Below, piece after piece: positions 45,476-57,895 of a stretch of DNA of 64,000 nucleotides. Within the stretch, counting starts at the first letter, position 1, and every line of letters begins with the position of its first letter. The stretch comes from Calendula officinalis (taxonomy: Eukaryota; Streptophyta; Magnoliopsida; Asterales; Asteraceae): assembly GCA_963853835.1 (NCBI GenBank), contig OY970824.1, positions 71,744,372-71,808,371 on the forward strand, written 5' to 3'. The notes below the pieces were generated by a model that searched no databases, was not told the origin of the DNA, and was given only the letters and a program-made list of their open reading frames with translations. A program made the translations under genes and the position numbers.

Positions 45476-46140
45476 CAGGGCCGGCCTCGACATAATTTAG
45501 GCCCTGTGCAAAAATTTAAAAAGGCCTCTAAACATTTATAGGGAGCATACATACACAAACACATACGTTTATGATATATATAATCTTAGATATAGAAGTA
45601 TTGAAAACGAAATAATTTTAATCTATTAGTAAAAATAAGTTTTCCTGCATTTTAGATTTTTAATTTTTCTTTTTCTTATGATTTTTATTAACTTCTTTAT
45701 CTTTTCATATGTTATCAAGAAAACATAAAATTGTCTAGTTTGTTGATTAGTTAAACTTAAGCTCTATAGTTTGTTATAACTAAGCACTAAGCTTAATTTT
45801 ATTATGTTTGTTACATATTTGTATTGAATATATTAATAAACTGGATAGAATATTATTATGAAAAAGTAACTTTATATGTATTTTGACACAATAAATATAC
45901 TTCGTAATAAACATTGACAAAGAAACACAAAAACTATGTCATGGATGAGAATCGAACAAGGGACCTTGAGGTCACAAGAGAGAGCACGCTACCAACTGAT
46001 ATTCACACGGTTTTGTTATATCCTGGAACTAATAGATATATACGTAATAGCTAATAGGTAAATAGAGTAAAATTCGGGCCCTAATTTTTTTCGGGGCCCT
46101 GTTTGGCGGCACACTTTGAACTCCCTTATGGCCGGCCCTG
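45476..46140. mobile_element. hAT-like non-autonomous element with CAGGGCCGGCC ends
   Basis: 665 bp with inverted ends CAGGGCCGGCC / GGCCGGCCCTG. CTAAATT flanks both sides (45469-45475 and 46141-46147), consistent with an approximately 8-bp duplication. The ends read ggcccta/taggccc just inside. No transposase. The interior has a tRNA-like stretch at about 45942-46015. Confidence 0.75.
45942..46015 (-). pseudogene. tRNA-like relic
   Basis: The minus strand has AGTTGGTAGCGTGCTC (A-box-like) and CCCTTGTTCGATTCTC (B-box-like) at tRNA spacing. Acceptor stem does not pair, so it is not a functional tRNA. It sits within the hAT-like element. Confidence 0.4.
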
Positions 46141-46150
46141 CTAAATTATA

Positions 46151-47550
46151 TTCATTCTTGAGTATATTACACGAATGGTCCCCGTGGTTTGCTAAGAGTT
46201 TTGGATTTGGTCCTAACTTTTAGAAGTTACACCCGTGGTAACCGTGGTTTGGACTTCGTATTGCTTTTGGTCCAAAATCCTAACGCTGTTAAATATTTTA
46301 AAGTGACCAAAATACCCTTTACTTCTTCCCAACCAACCCCAATTGCCAGCCTTCTACTTCTTCCCAAATCACTGAAGCATAAACAAAATACACCAAATTT
46401 CGAATCCAAATTAGAGCATGTGTGTTTAAAATCCGATTTTTAGGTTTTAGATTATGATATCATCAGTTCAATCTTACTAATATTGTGATTTATTTTTAAA
46501 AGCTAGGAATCGGTGAGACTCATAGATTGAATTGAAACGAGTGATGGATTTTGATTGGAATGTTTGAATAATAATCGATGCGTCGGCGGTTTTTTCTTTC
46601 CTCACCAGTATATTTTTGAGTCCACCGACGGCATTCCTGACTGTTCTTGTGGTTTTATTTTCTCTCCGTGCCTGACTGTTCACGATGATGAGGTGTTGCC
46701 GGGATCTTAAATCACTTGCTCAGCAAACTCGTTTTTGAAATCATATGTTATAGTTCATCTGGCGTACAAGCATCGATCTGTTTTCATCTGGCGTTTTTGA
46801 AATCATATATTTGGTGGATCTGTGGTTTATTGCCACTGATGGGTAATTTAAGTCCAACGTTTTTAAATATCAAGTCAAAGAAGTTATTTCCCTGGGGAAT
46901 GTAGGCCATGTTCCTACTTTGTAATAGTTGGCAGTTTAATACTTTCCTTTGTTTCTTACGTATAAGTTAAGTAGTTTCTATCAAGTTATTGTATTGTTTT
47001 TCCATTTGAATGAAATACCCAGAAAATTGCCCCATTCCCCTCTCTAATAATTTGCCTCAGATTTGTGTTTGTGAGAATACAGCAGATTGATACCCAACAG
47101 CCACGAGCTTGATTTTTGTAGTTTTATTACTACTTATTTTGGGATCTAAGTGATGGTCAATTTAAGATGTTTTCCCCAAAATTGCTTATAGTGCATTCAC
47201 CACAAACAAAACAATAATAACTTTATAGTTCGCTAGGTAGAATTGAAAATTATTTTGCTACAAAATCGGTATGATGATTTTTTGGAAGAAGACTGCAAAT
47301 AGATTTAGAAGGAGGAAGAAGAAAGAGAAGAGATGTGTTTTAAAATTAAATGAAAAAAATAAAGTAAAGGGTAGTTTGGTCAATTCAAAATATTTAACAG
47401 CCCAATTTAATATCCGTTAAGATTTTGGACCAAAAGCAATACGAAGTCCAAACCACGGTGACCACGGATGTAATTTCTAGAAGTTAGGAACCAAATCCTA
47501 AACTTTTATCAAACCACAGGGACCATTCGTGTAATTTACTCTTCATTCTT
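46151..47550. mobile_element. Mutator-like non-autonomous element, copy B
   Basis: Element 46160-47541 (1382 bp) with exact 9-bp duplications TTCATTCTT (46151-46159 and 47542-47550). Long inverted ends: left GAGTATATTACACGAATGGT then ccccgtggttt, right aaaccacagggaccattcgt then gtaatttactc. Same family as copies A and C. No transposase or clear captured gene in the interior. Confidence 0.9.
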
Positions 47551-48750
47551 TTCTAAAAGATAAAAATAAAATAATATTTAATCACAATCTAGAAGACAAA
47601 AAGTACGACAAATATATTTCTTTATTAAAAACTCGTGATAAATTTGATCAAATGAATATTATTGTCATTTCCAAGTGGTAGAGGGTCTCCATATACTAAC
47701 AAATCTTATCTAAATAGAACGCTAACCAAAGGGGTCATTGATTTGGCGATAAGATCCCTCATCGAATTTCAAATCTCATAGTGCACATAGGTAGTATTTA
47801 AAAGCTAACGCCAAAGTACATACAAATATTCAGAATGCATATAATGTTTTTTATTGAAATTCTGCAACTATAATACGTTCATTAAAAATACAAGAGCTAC
47901 TAAAATAAGAGCTACGACCACTACAAAAGGATATTACAAATAATGGAACCTCAACATAATAATATACACAGTAAAATCGAACAAACTTATAAGACTATAT
48001 CCTAAACAATTCGTAATTTACACCTTATTAAATCACTACTTTCTTCTAAAGAATTTTCTATTTATACGAATTTTTTAAAACTATCTTAGTCTTGAAAGGC
48101 GGATGGTAGCGAAAGTGAAAACTTATCTGATTGTTGATTCTATCTGCATAATTATATGAAAAAGATAATCGTTAGATGCATTGAATTACACAAGTAATAG
48201 TTTCAATCTAACCGCTGCATTTGAAAAGTCACTAATATTCATAAATTACAAGTAAACAACATTTTCAACATTCAAAATCCAACGTTTTAGCAAAATAGAC
48301 AGTTTGACCAAATCACTGATATGCAAAAGATTGGACCATGAAACTTTATCGAGGTTAATTGGTCCAATTTGATAAAATGGGCTCCATAGTAGTGACTTGC
48401 ACACACAACTATCGGTTTCCAACTTGTTCAAAGTACACGTCACTAAAACCTTGATCCGGTTTTTCTATAGGGTGCAACTTTTTTTAGAAAAGGAGACAGT
48501 CAAAGATTTGTATTTTTTAATTAATATTTCAAAAGACTCCCAACTTGGACCAAAGGGTAGATCGTACTTTTTTAATGGGCATTTCCGTTATAATGATTCC
48601 CTCATGTGATCAAGTTTTGCTCGTGATTTATATAATTTAACTATTGTTGTAGAGTAATCTAGTAAATGTTTAGCCATAAAAAGATTAAACTCATGACCTT
48701 TAGAAAGTCAATCGAAAATTCTTACCTTTAGGTTATGACTGCATGTAAAG
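47551..48750. other. Intergenic
   Basis: AT-rich. Several short ORFs (48246-48443, 48397-48609) have no recognised family. Confidence 0.35.
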
Positions 48751-49247
48751 GGTAGATCCATAGGCGGACCCAAAGGGTAGCCCGCAGTGGCACGGGACCC
48801 TACTCAAATTTTTTTCCATAGGGTAAATTTTTTGTATTCTTTTCCGTATTAGATATGATGATACTATCGAATTAAAAAAAATACCTAATAGCTTAAAACA
48901 AACTATAAAAACCTTAACTATTAGCAAATAGTGCAACTCAAAGCCCAACAAAAAATCTAAACCTAACAAAAAAAAATTTATGTTTTGTGTAGTTCTAAGC
49001 CAACATGTACGCACTCCACACCTTAAAAGTTTTCTAACATGTTTCCTTCATGCTCACCCGGTCATCCATAATCCACAATTTTAATCTCATTCTCAATCTA
49101 TCTTGCATAGTTGCACGTAAACACCGATTCTAAATTCAATCTAAGTATACCATAATTGCATCCACGTCTAAAAAGTTGGTATGTTTTATCCGTAAAATTA
49201 TGATGCTACTACTGGTGAAAAGTTCTAGTTCCGCTCCTGGGTAGATC
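48751..49247. mobile_element. hAT-like MITE with 8-bp duplication
   Basis: Element 48759-49239 (481 bp) flanked by exact GGTAGATC (48751-48758 and 49240-49247). Ends: left CATAGGCGGACCCAAAGGG, right gttctagttccgctcctg, an imperfect inverted pair typical of plant hAT MITEs. No ORF of note. Confidence 0.8.
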
Positions 49248-50136
49248 ATACAATATACATATATAATCTTTACAAGAAAAGGGACAATGATATCAAGGCA
49301 TCAACATCGTAACACCGCTTGCTTAGCAAAAAAGGCAACAACTTCATTCGACACCGTTTGCTGACCTTTCGTTTTTCCAAAATGGGATGCCAAAAAAAGA
49401 CCACCAAAGGGTGCAACTTTAAATATTGATAAAATAGTGGCAAAAAGATACATATGTATTCAGCATGCTACACCTTTTTCCTAAAAGACGAAACAACTAT
49501 ATCCGAATATAGGTACTACTATTATGAGCACATAAGATACAAGTCACTAGCCATTAACATGCGTGGTGAATAGAACTCGTATAAGAACGGCCTAAAAGTG
49601 ACTAGTACGTGCAACTACCAAAAATCGAAAATGAGACGTGATTTAAGTGGGTCTTGATATATGTACGTCATTGACTCTTTGGCACATTACTGAATGGGAA
49701 AATTCTACTATTTATCTATAGTACATAAATAAATTTTATTTATTTAAAATATACGTAGTGCTATAAATATGTTAGTTTATAAATATGATGTGCATATTTA
49801 CAAACCCTTCGTGAAATACGGATACATACTTGTTATAATCATAAAAAGTCCTTGGTAAAGACTAAACATTGAAATGACAAATATACCCTTAGAAACAAAT
49901 AATTGCAGTGAGTAGAGTCCAAGACATTACCTAGGAAACTTTGAGTAATTCCCTATTGCATTCTTGTGAACAAAATGTTGGTCAAATTCTCCATCTTTAA
50001 GCTAAGATCAATAATCCAATGAGCAAAAAGAGAATGTTGAAGATAGTAAAAACCTACAAAAAAAACAAGTTACATAAAAGCCGATCAGAACTCGATAATT
50101 CGTACGTAAACTGGAAATAACACAAGGGCAATAACA
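49248..50136. other. 3' flank of the GH17 gene
   Basis: AT-rich. It would contain the 3' UTR of the minus-strand glucanase near 50136. Nothing else recognised. Confidence 0.4.
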
Positions 50137-51601
50137 TCATTTTCTTACATTTTTCCAAGAAGCCGAAAACTCCATACGAGGAAGATAACTACTTTTTACG
50201 CCAAGGTTATAGACCGGAGTGCCATCAGGATAATACAATCCATAGTTCCTCTCTGAAGTCGGGCCGGGCTTCATGTTTTCATTAAAAAGGGCAAAAACGT
50301 AAATGTCAATCAGTTGTGAAGGATTTGCGGGTGTGCCATGTCGTCGTTGCATCCTTTGAATCAAATTGTTATGGTAAATCCCCGCGTTTTGAATGGTAGC
50401 TCCAAATTCATCATCATCTCCCTTTGAAGGCCACCCCGTCTCGGATATTTGAACTTGTATATTACCATAATTTAACGCTTTTATAGCCGAATAAACCGCA
50501 TCAATTTGAGCATACAACATATTATCATATTTCAAATTCGTGTTTGGATCGATAGCCCCAGGGTTAGGCTCAAAAAGTACATATTCCAAAGGTACATTAT
50601 TTGGGTCATTCTTGTATGCAAAGTAAGGGTACACATTTATCAAAAATGGCGAACCGGTTTCTGCATGGAATGCGAGAATAGGTTGTATAAATTGGACCAC
50701 ATCTTCCCGAAATGCCCCTTGGGATGGTGGGAAAGATGTTGCTAATATTTGAAGGGAATGAGCAGTGGTAATGTACACTTGTTTGTTTAATCCAAGATTA
50801 ACTAAAGCTTGATACATGGATTTCATGGCTGGGTATAGATATTGTGGTAATTGACTATCTTGCCCTCCCAAAATTTCATTCCCTACGGTAATACAAGTGA
50901 TCTTGGTTTGAGATAAATAAGGTTGTACCTTTTGTTGAATCCATATTTGAGCTTCTTGTGGATCTTGCATTCTTGGAAGGTATTCGTTTCCTAATCCTAT
51001 GATAAATTCAACATTTGAATTCGCGAATGACCCCAACACTTTTGGGTCGGCATCATAGAGTTTAACTCGACTAATGTTTAAAGATTTTAGGAGTGTGGAT
51101 ACGTGTGATGGTGATGGGAGATTGTCGGCTATTTGTCCATAATTTATACCAACTCCAAGAGTGTATGTGCAAACAAATGATCCTGTGAACAAATATTTAT
51201 ATCATGATTAAACATAATATTCCTTAATTGTTTGAATATTTGCTCTCCCGCCTTTTTTTAGTTTGATAAATACATTTCTTCACCACTACATTTGAATATT
51301 TAATCACATGTTTGATCGTAAAAAAGAAAACTTATGTGACGCTAAGTTAGTAGTGGTGACCACGGTTTTATATTTGATTACAATTACTAGGTAGTCCTAG
51401 TTTTGCAATTCTATAAATCCCATATATTATCAAAAACCCATAACCGAAAACAGGAAATCTCACATTAAATTAAAAACCCAACCAAAATTTCAAGATTTCT
51501 TGAAATTTATATTGGTAAATAAATAAAAGTTGAAAAAGATGAAGTTTATATATACCTGCTAAAGTGAGGAGCAAAAGAAGTGTAGGAATAATAGCAGCCA
51601 T
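50137..51601 (-). CDS. Glucan endo-1,3-beta-glucosidase (GH17)
   Basis: Cleaves beta-1,3-glucan (callose or fungal wall). Two exons, minus strand: 51601-51556 and 51182-50137; 1092 nt, 363 aa; intron GT-AG. The first exon encodes most of a signal peptide (MAAIIPTLLLLLTLAG), so it is secreted. The mature part begins at LGVGINYGQIADNLPSP, the family start. Acid/base Glu about residue 118 (TVGNEIL), nucleophile Glu about residue 263 (QISETGWPS), plus LINVYPYFAY and FALFNENMKPGP. No C-terminal X8/CBM43 domain and no hydrophobic GPI tail: the protein ends soon after NYGLYYPDGTPVYNLG, with a short basic tail. The small intron after the signal peptide is typical of the family. Probably the BG14 group (At2g27500-like), from memory. 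Confidence 0.94.
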
Positions 51602-51786
51602 TGTTCAAATTGTCAGCTTCCGCCAAGCTCAGCCGTGTGCTCCGTCGCCGGAATATGAGTAATTTAATGTGCTCAGTTGAAGGCCGACAAGGCAGTTGTT
51701 ATTCGACAAATTGTGGGATTTAGACGGACACTTATGGGTTTAGTAGGAGTGTATGTTGTGTTTATGAAATGGATAATGAGGCTGGG

Positions 51787-51798
51787 TTATATATATAG
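51787..51798 (-). promoter_or_regulatory. TATA box of the GH17 gene
   Basis: TATATATATA on the minus strand about 190 bp upstream of the ATG at 51601. Confidence 0.5.
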
Positions 51799-51809
51799 CC
51801 TTGATGGAA

Positions 51810-52053
51810 TTGTGTACGGACCTAACTAAGGCATCTTGCATAGTTGTATTAGTGAAAAAAGATAAGATGTTGCCTATGACCTATATAGGTCATGGGTTCA
51901 AATCTCGTTGTGGATAAATTGTGGGGTTTATTCCCCATAGGTGGGGTACGAGGAAAACATATTGTCCCTTTGTGGATGTCAGTGCCTAATCTCGAATCAC
52001 TAACTTACAAATTATCATTAAAAAAAAGGAAAAAGAGTTGTGTACGGGCCTAC
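51810..52053. mobile_element. tRNA-derived SINE with long target duplication
   Basis: Body about 51825-52037 between near-identical flanks ttgtgtacggacctaa and ttgtgtacgggcctac. It has a Pol III B-box-like ggtcatgggttcaaatctcg at about 51886, the inverted phrase ttccccataggtggggtac, and an A-rich end (attatcattaaaaaaaagg). This is the general build of plant Au-like SINEs. It lies about 200 bp upstream of the glucanase ATG, just behind its TATA box. Confidence 0.7.
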
Positions 52054-54240
52054 CAATGAGTAGATACCACGTGTTTGCAACGTCACTTCTTCTTTCAGCT
52101 CTATGTTCAAGAAAACAAGTTTTTGACCGACGTAATGTAAATTTCCGAAAATGCCCCTGTCAAATGCTTTGACTTCTTTGACTTTTGATTGTTTACACGC
52201 CTCCCTATGTTGCTTCCACCAGCCAACCAACATATCTGCCGCCAACTACCACCAGCGAGGCAGTGAGTGCGAGTCAGTTTTTAATATTTTTCTAGTAAAT
52301 TATTTTTTAAGAGTTAAGCGTTTCAACCATTAAAACTAGGGTGAACATGGTCCACAATCCAACCGGACTGAAATCTATTAAACTGTAATCATGAAATTAC
52401 AAATTTAAAACCAAACCGAATATCACAATTGCTATTGGTTTGGTTCAATTCGGTGTCAGTTAATTTTCAGTTCGGTTTATTTTTTTAACACAAATCCTCA
52501 CCCTTAATTTAAACCCAACAAAAAGCAAGCCATCAAGATGAGGGCTCACCAGTGGCAAGCTCAAAAAAAAATAAAAATATTACAGTTATTAATTATTTTT
52601 TGTACATTTTTTTTCTCAGGATTATAATACTTCAACGATGTTTAACATTATTCAGAAAATTTTAAAAAGTTGTATTGTCTATTATATACTACATACAATA
52701 GTAGGCCCGTCCTGCTAAGAAATGAGAACAAATGTCACCTTTAAAACATAGGGTTGATTTTTTTACCACAACTTTTAATGTATGTATCACATCCAATGCT
52801 TAATATACTTGTATAATTAGTTATAAAATCTGTACTTTGTGATATAACCATTAAAAATTGTGTTACCAATCATTTGGTGTTTTTCTTTTAAAACAATTAA
52901 GTATTTTTTTCTTTCAACAATGTTGTAAAAACATTGCAAATATGTGATGGGAAATTATGACTTGATGATAGACTGGTCTTTAATTAAAATAAATGTAAAT
53001 GATACTAATTAAAACATAGAAATGGTGATAAAATATGGATGTATTATGCATGCACAATTTATTGTTACTGATTAATTAACGAAATTATCCTTTACGGATA
53101 AGTCCCTTTTCTTCCTTTATCTTTTCTATCCACAATGGCCTTTTAACATATCAAATCAATATAAGATTTGGTTCCATGCACTAAATTTAAGCCTACTTTA
53201 CTTTATTTGTATTATATTAGTTTTATAAAGAATTTATCAAACTCATATTTGTATATCATTAAAATTATAAATAAATTTAAACTTATCATATGTAACAAAG
53301 TTACTTTTAATCTAATTTCATTTATATTAATGGCCAATTTGGCAATTTGTATGTAATTGTAGGCAGATTTTATTAAGAAAATATAATCAGACAAAACTAA
53401 TGAGTTTAACATGACATTCAGATAAACAAATATTCGTGTTGAAAGTTAATATGAATATACAATACTAAAATGGTTTTTGAAAAAAATAAAAAGTAGTTAT
53501 AAAGTGTAGGAAATTCTTAGTGAAAAAGTAGGTGTCACCAACTATAGATACAAACGATATATCTATTAGTGCAGGTTTCTCAAACTTTGGTTCCTAATAA
53601 TTATATGTAAACTTGACATGTATGAGTAGTGTCTCATATGGTTACGTAGCTTGTCGTGAGGGCTTCATAACGGCACATTATACGTCCAAAACGAATGAGA
53701 GGTGAATAAGATATCAAGCTTCAACGTTGAATGTCTGATGTAGAAATAAGATATCAAGGCCAAATTAGTGAGTTAGGATACTAAATCAATCATTTTGCCA
53801 AGTTCAGGGTACCATACTGCACCTTTAATAGTTCAGGGTAGTAGAGGACCTAGTTAGCCAAGTTCAGAGTACTAAAATGCATTTTAGCCATAAAAGAAAA
53901 CCTTAATTTGTTGTATATTGAGTAACACAACTTTATAGTACTTTAGTAATAAACAATTTAATCCAAAAATAAGTAGCATATTTGTAGCTATCTGGACATA
54001 GATACATCCATTCAATGTGCACTCTATATTTTCTAAAGAAAAATAATACTTTCACATGATTCAAGTATTAAATTCTAAATTTCACAAGTTAAATGCCAAA
54101 CATCCACACTTCAACTACGCTTTGCTTACTAGCCAAGTGACAAAACCATTAAATTGTCATCTATGAATCTAACTCGCGAGATGAAAAAATCACACAAAGA
54201 ATTAAAAACAACCAAATAGACTAATTAAACTCAACTCCTC
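52054..54240. other. Intergenic
   Basis: 2.2 kb of AT-rich sequence. Short ORFs (53168-53412) have no family resemblance. A phrase agttcagggta.c recurs at 53803, 53829 and, as agttcagagtac, at 53860. Confidence 0.4.
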
Positions 54241-54534
54241 ATATATATATATACTAGGTAGTTTCTCGGGTCGCGCTAAGCACGACCCACGTGTATTCTA
54301 AAAGCTGATATGATGGAATAAATTTTCATAATACATTACCTTACAATTAAATATCAGAAATAAAACCTACAGGTTCAAATAAGATGCTAAAAAGATAACA
54401 TGGTTATCTTATTTGGATTCTGACTGTTCAAATATGATTCGTGTAGCATGAGGGTTGGCGCATTGACAATACCCAATACAACCCGTTTAGTTGATCTTTT
54501 TAGTTCTCTCATTCAGAAGAACTCAATACAACAG

Positions 54535-56735
54535 TGGCAGCAGCTAATGCAATCAACCTGCAAAATGATTAAAGGTTAAAACAAAATAATTAATCTCAGT
54601 ACAAGTGGTAAGATGGGTAAGTTGGGAAACTGTTTTGGTCGAAACAAAGAAATAATTTGAACGGGTCAAAAGTCAAAACAATTGGGTAATCCTAATTTCT
54701 ATCAACACCTTATTTTAGCAAATTTTGTTTAATTATATACTTCATATAAATTAGAATTAATATATCAAAAACTCATCCTTTTCGTTATAAAACAACATAA
54801 GATGTTTTTTTTACGACTTTAAAGTGTTCCCTTTTTAGCTAACTTTTTATAATGTATTTGGTGATCAGCAACATATAATCCACATCCACCCGTTCTCAGA
54901 TAAACGAGCTAAATGGCCCATCTAATTCCAGTGATACACAAAAGTGACTTATATGGTCCTCTTGTACTCAAATGGTCTCGAGCATTGGGACTATTGACTT
55001 GTCTTCATTAATATACTCAGTTTTTAAGAAAAATAAGGGGGGAAATTAATGTTTTCAAAATGTCCATATTGAAAAACTCCACATAAACCGTCTTCGATTC
55101 TGATACGAACCGATAACTTAAGAGTGAATCACAAGAACACACACGATCATAACGATAATCGAATGCTTTTATTTGATAATCCCGGAATTGAAGACCTGGG
55201 TGTCTCCCTAACAAAACAGTAAAAACAATATCAATCGCCACTAAACCAACAAACCTAATCCTAAAAGGAAACCAATTTAAAATAAGATATATCCTAAATA
55301 TAATAATATTTAATAATAATAATACTTATCTAATCACCACTAAAGATTAGGATTGTATCAGATTCATTAAAAGTATATAATAATAAAAAAAAAAACAAAT
55401 TGTGTCATACCTTTTTGGATCAATTGCAACCATTTGCTTCAAAGTTCCATCATGATGACAAAGATCTACATCAGCTCGAACATATCTGTACATACGAAAG
55501 TAGCTGCATAAACACATTTGCCAAATTAATATATAAAATAATCTGACAAATTTTATATATAAATGAAATGGAAATGAAAATGGAAAAACACGAATCTTAA
55601 ATATCACCAACTTGTTATAAAAACGGATAATGTATATAAAGGCCACCTAACTATGAATCCAGTTTTGTTTATACCATATCTAGCCAAAGACATGTTAAGC
55701 AAGAACCTTTAACTTTTTTACTTTCCATAATAAAAAAAGGGGTTCTGCTAACCACAGCGTAAAGGGCTATTGTTAAGGATTACAATGTACAGTTGGTTGG
55801 AAATAAGCCGCATAGCCATTGCCCTTAATTCACCGAGTTCTTTTTTTTTTTTGGTTAATACACAATGAATTTTAAGCTTTATTTTTTTTTCTTGACCATG
55901 GCCCTAAGGTATATGGTTAGCAAAATCCTAGAAAAAGTACCTGAGGATATTTTTTTCTTCAAAAAACTTCCTAAATCTAGCATGTTTTGGTAGGAACGCA
56001 AATGGATGCATATTTGGTGTTTTTCAATAGTTGGTGGAGTTGATAAAAAAATTTGTAAACTACAGGTGGCCTCCGTATATGTTACTACTAAATAAGTTTT
56101 TTTGGAACTAATGTCGAGCATAACACCTCGGCCCACGTGTAGCAAAAGTCGAGCATTCAAAGTAAAATTCGGGTCACTTTCCACCCATTTAACCAGCTTC
56201 ATTTTGAACTAAGTTTACCTGTTTGACATATTATATGATCCATATCATAGAGTATGTGATTCTTAGGTGTCATGTTTACTTATTTTGAGAAGAAACTACA
56301 AAATGTAAATTGAATTATTGAACAATGGAGGGAAATGATATGAAAATGATGCATTTAATAATTTGTATCCATGTTGAAATGTTAATTGGTTAAGATGATA
56401 GTCGCACATATGCCTAGAATCCATATACTTAAACATTATGCACAAGGTTAAATTTTGTACCTTCTTTTTGTTGCTGCATGTCGAGATTACCCCCACCTGT
56501 GTATCAAATTCCCGTTAACCTCTACATCAAAACAAAATCATTGACATCAGATAATATTTCATGATAAACATATTTTTTTCTTTTTAATCTATTGTTATAA
56601 AATTCTTTAAATGTATACAATCTACTTTGAATTACAATGCTACTGATATGTTTGTGACTCACTTCCTCCATGTTTGTATTCGGTGTCAGTATCGATCATT
56701 GTCATACGCCCATGCAACTTTAAAGATGATTTTTG
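54535..56735 (-). pseudogene. Unrecognised exon-like pieces
   Basis: Minus-strand pieces with splice-like borders: about 56707-56659 (MTMIDTDTEYKHGG, donor gaa|gtgagt), 56496-56461 (GGNLDMQQQKE), 55504-55412 (YFRMYRYVRADVDLC then HHDGTLKQMVAIDPKR), and 54581-54535 (LIALAAATVVLSSSE, then stop). The first two do not join the third in one frame with the visible splice sites. I do not recognise the family. They could be a small gene or Helitron-captured fragments. Confidence 0.3.
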
Positions 56736-57109
56736 TAAACTTGAGAGAGAGAAAAAAACGGGTATGACCATCAGCAGACAACGGATCCCCATCATTTAAC
56801 TTTAAAAATTAAGTCACCAAGCAGAGTTCTAATGCATGTATCACAAATTAATAAATTTAATAAGAAAATACACAGGTCAAAACGGGTAAGTGTTAGTGTA
56901 CGTGGACGACAACCAGTTAGATAAGACATAAACCTGATAAACACACTAATGGCAATGGATTTTACAGCTTACTCTGTTTGATGCATAATTCTTCTGATTG
57001 ATTGCACAATAGGCTCAATATCTGTAAGAATCTCTTGCTTGTCAGCAGTGAACAGGTCAATCTTTGTTTTGTAGTAGTAAACAATACATTTGGCCTTGGC
57101 CCATCATTC

Positions 57110-57895
57110 AGCCAACCAACGGGCCTTCCTTCTTTTCCAACCACCTTGATCTGCGGGTTTCTGTTCTAACCTCAAGAACCTGCTTTTGTTCAATCTCTTA
57201 TGACCCATCAGTCCCAGGAGTTGAGCCCATTGCCACATCATCCTTCTTCTTGCCACAATGAAGAAGTTGATGTACCAGTGACATGTGCAGCAGTTGAAGC
57301 CTTCTCAACCAATAATTCCTGCATTCACCAATTTTAATTCATACTATTAAAGTGGAGACAAATTAAGGATTTTTCCAATTCTTAAGTTAACTCAATCTAG
57401 TAATAATTAACTAATTATTTACCTCATCAAGGTCCAAACCAAATGCATCATCACCATCACCAAATCTCTCTAAAAAAACGAATTATACGCATGGCGATTT
57501 GAAATTACTGCACGAAAAACGTAACGAACAGACTCAAATACCAACCATCGAGTCCAAATTTGAATGTGGAGAAAATAACACAATCCATATTATCTTGAAG
57601 GGTACTCTGGTCCTTTGAACTGATATGTTGATCAACATAATTACGGAAAAATATTGTTAGCAGGAACCAAACATCAATACTAACTATCTCACATTCAATA
57701 TCTTAGGAAAAATAAATAGACGTTGAGAGACCGATCCTTGAAAAATTTCACTGTCAGGCAGCTTAAAATCGTCAAGATCGTAAGTTTCGGGCAGGGTGAT
57801 GGAGTGATATGGTGTGGTAGATTCTTCTGGTGGCAAGTCAACTGCAGTTGACCGAAAAGCTTGTTAGATTTTAAGCAAAGCTTCTCTGCAATCAT
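57110..57895 (-). pseudogene. Rad21/SYN-type cohesin subunit fragment
   Basis: Minus-strand pieces match the region behind the N-terminal domain of plant alpha-kleisin cohesin subunits: about 57895-57734 (EALLKI, a stop, QAFRSTAVDLPPEE, then TLPETYDLDDFKLPDSEI), 57655-57548 (NYVDQHISSKDQSTLQD), 57475-57425 (RFGDGDDAFGLDLDE), 57325-57240 (ELLVEKASTAAHV), and 57239-57110 in decay (a stop after GTPGTDGS). The N-terminal Smc3-binding and C-terminal Smc1-binding domains are absent, and at least two stops are present, so it is not functional. Introns are retained. Confidence 0.72.

Noticed and set aside
45942..46015. Possible functional tRNA gene
   Set aside because: A- and B-box-like sequences are present but the acceptor and anticodon arms do not pair.
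56965..57060. Minus-strand peptide LFTADKQEILTDIEPIVQS
   Set aside because: Looks protein-like, but it is short, has no clear splice partners and I do not recognise it; left out as a gene.
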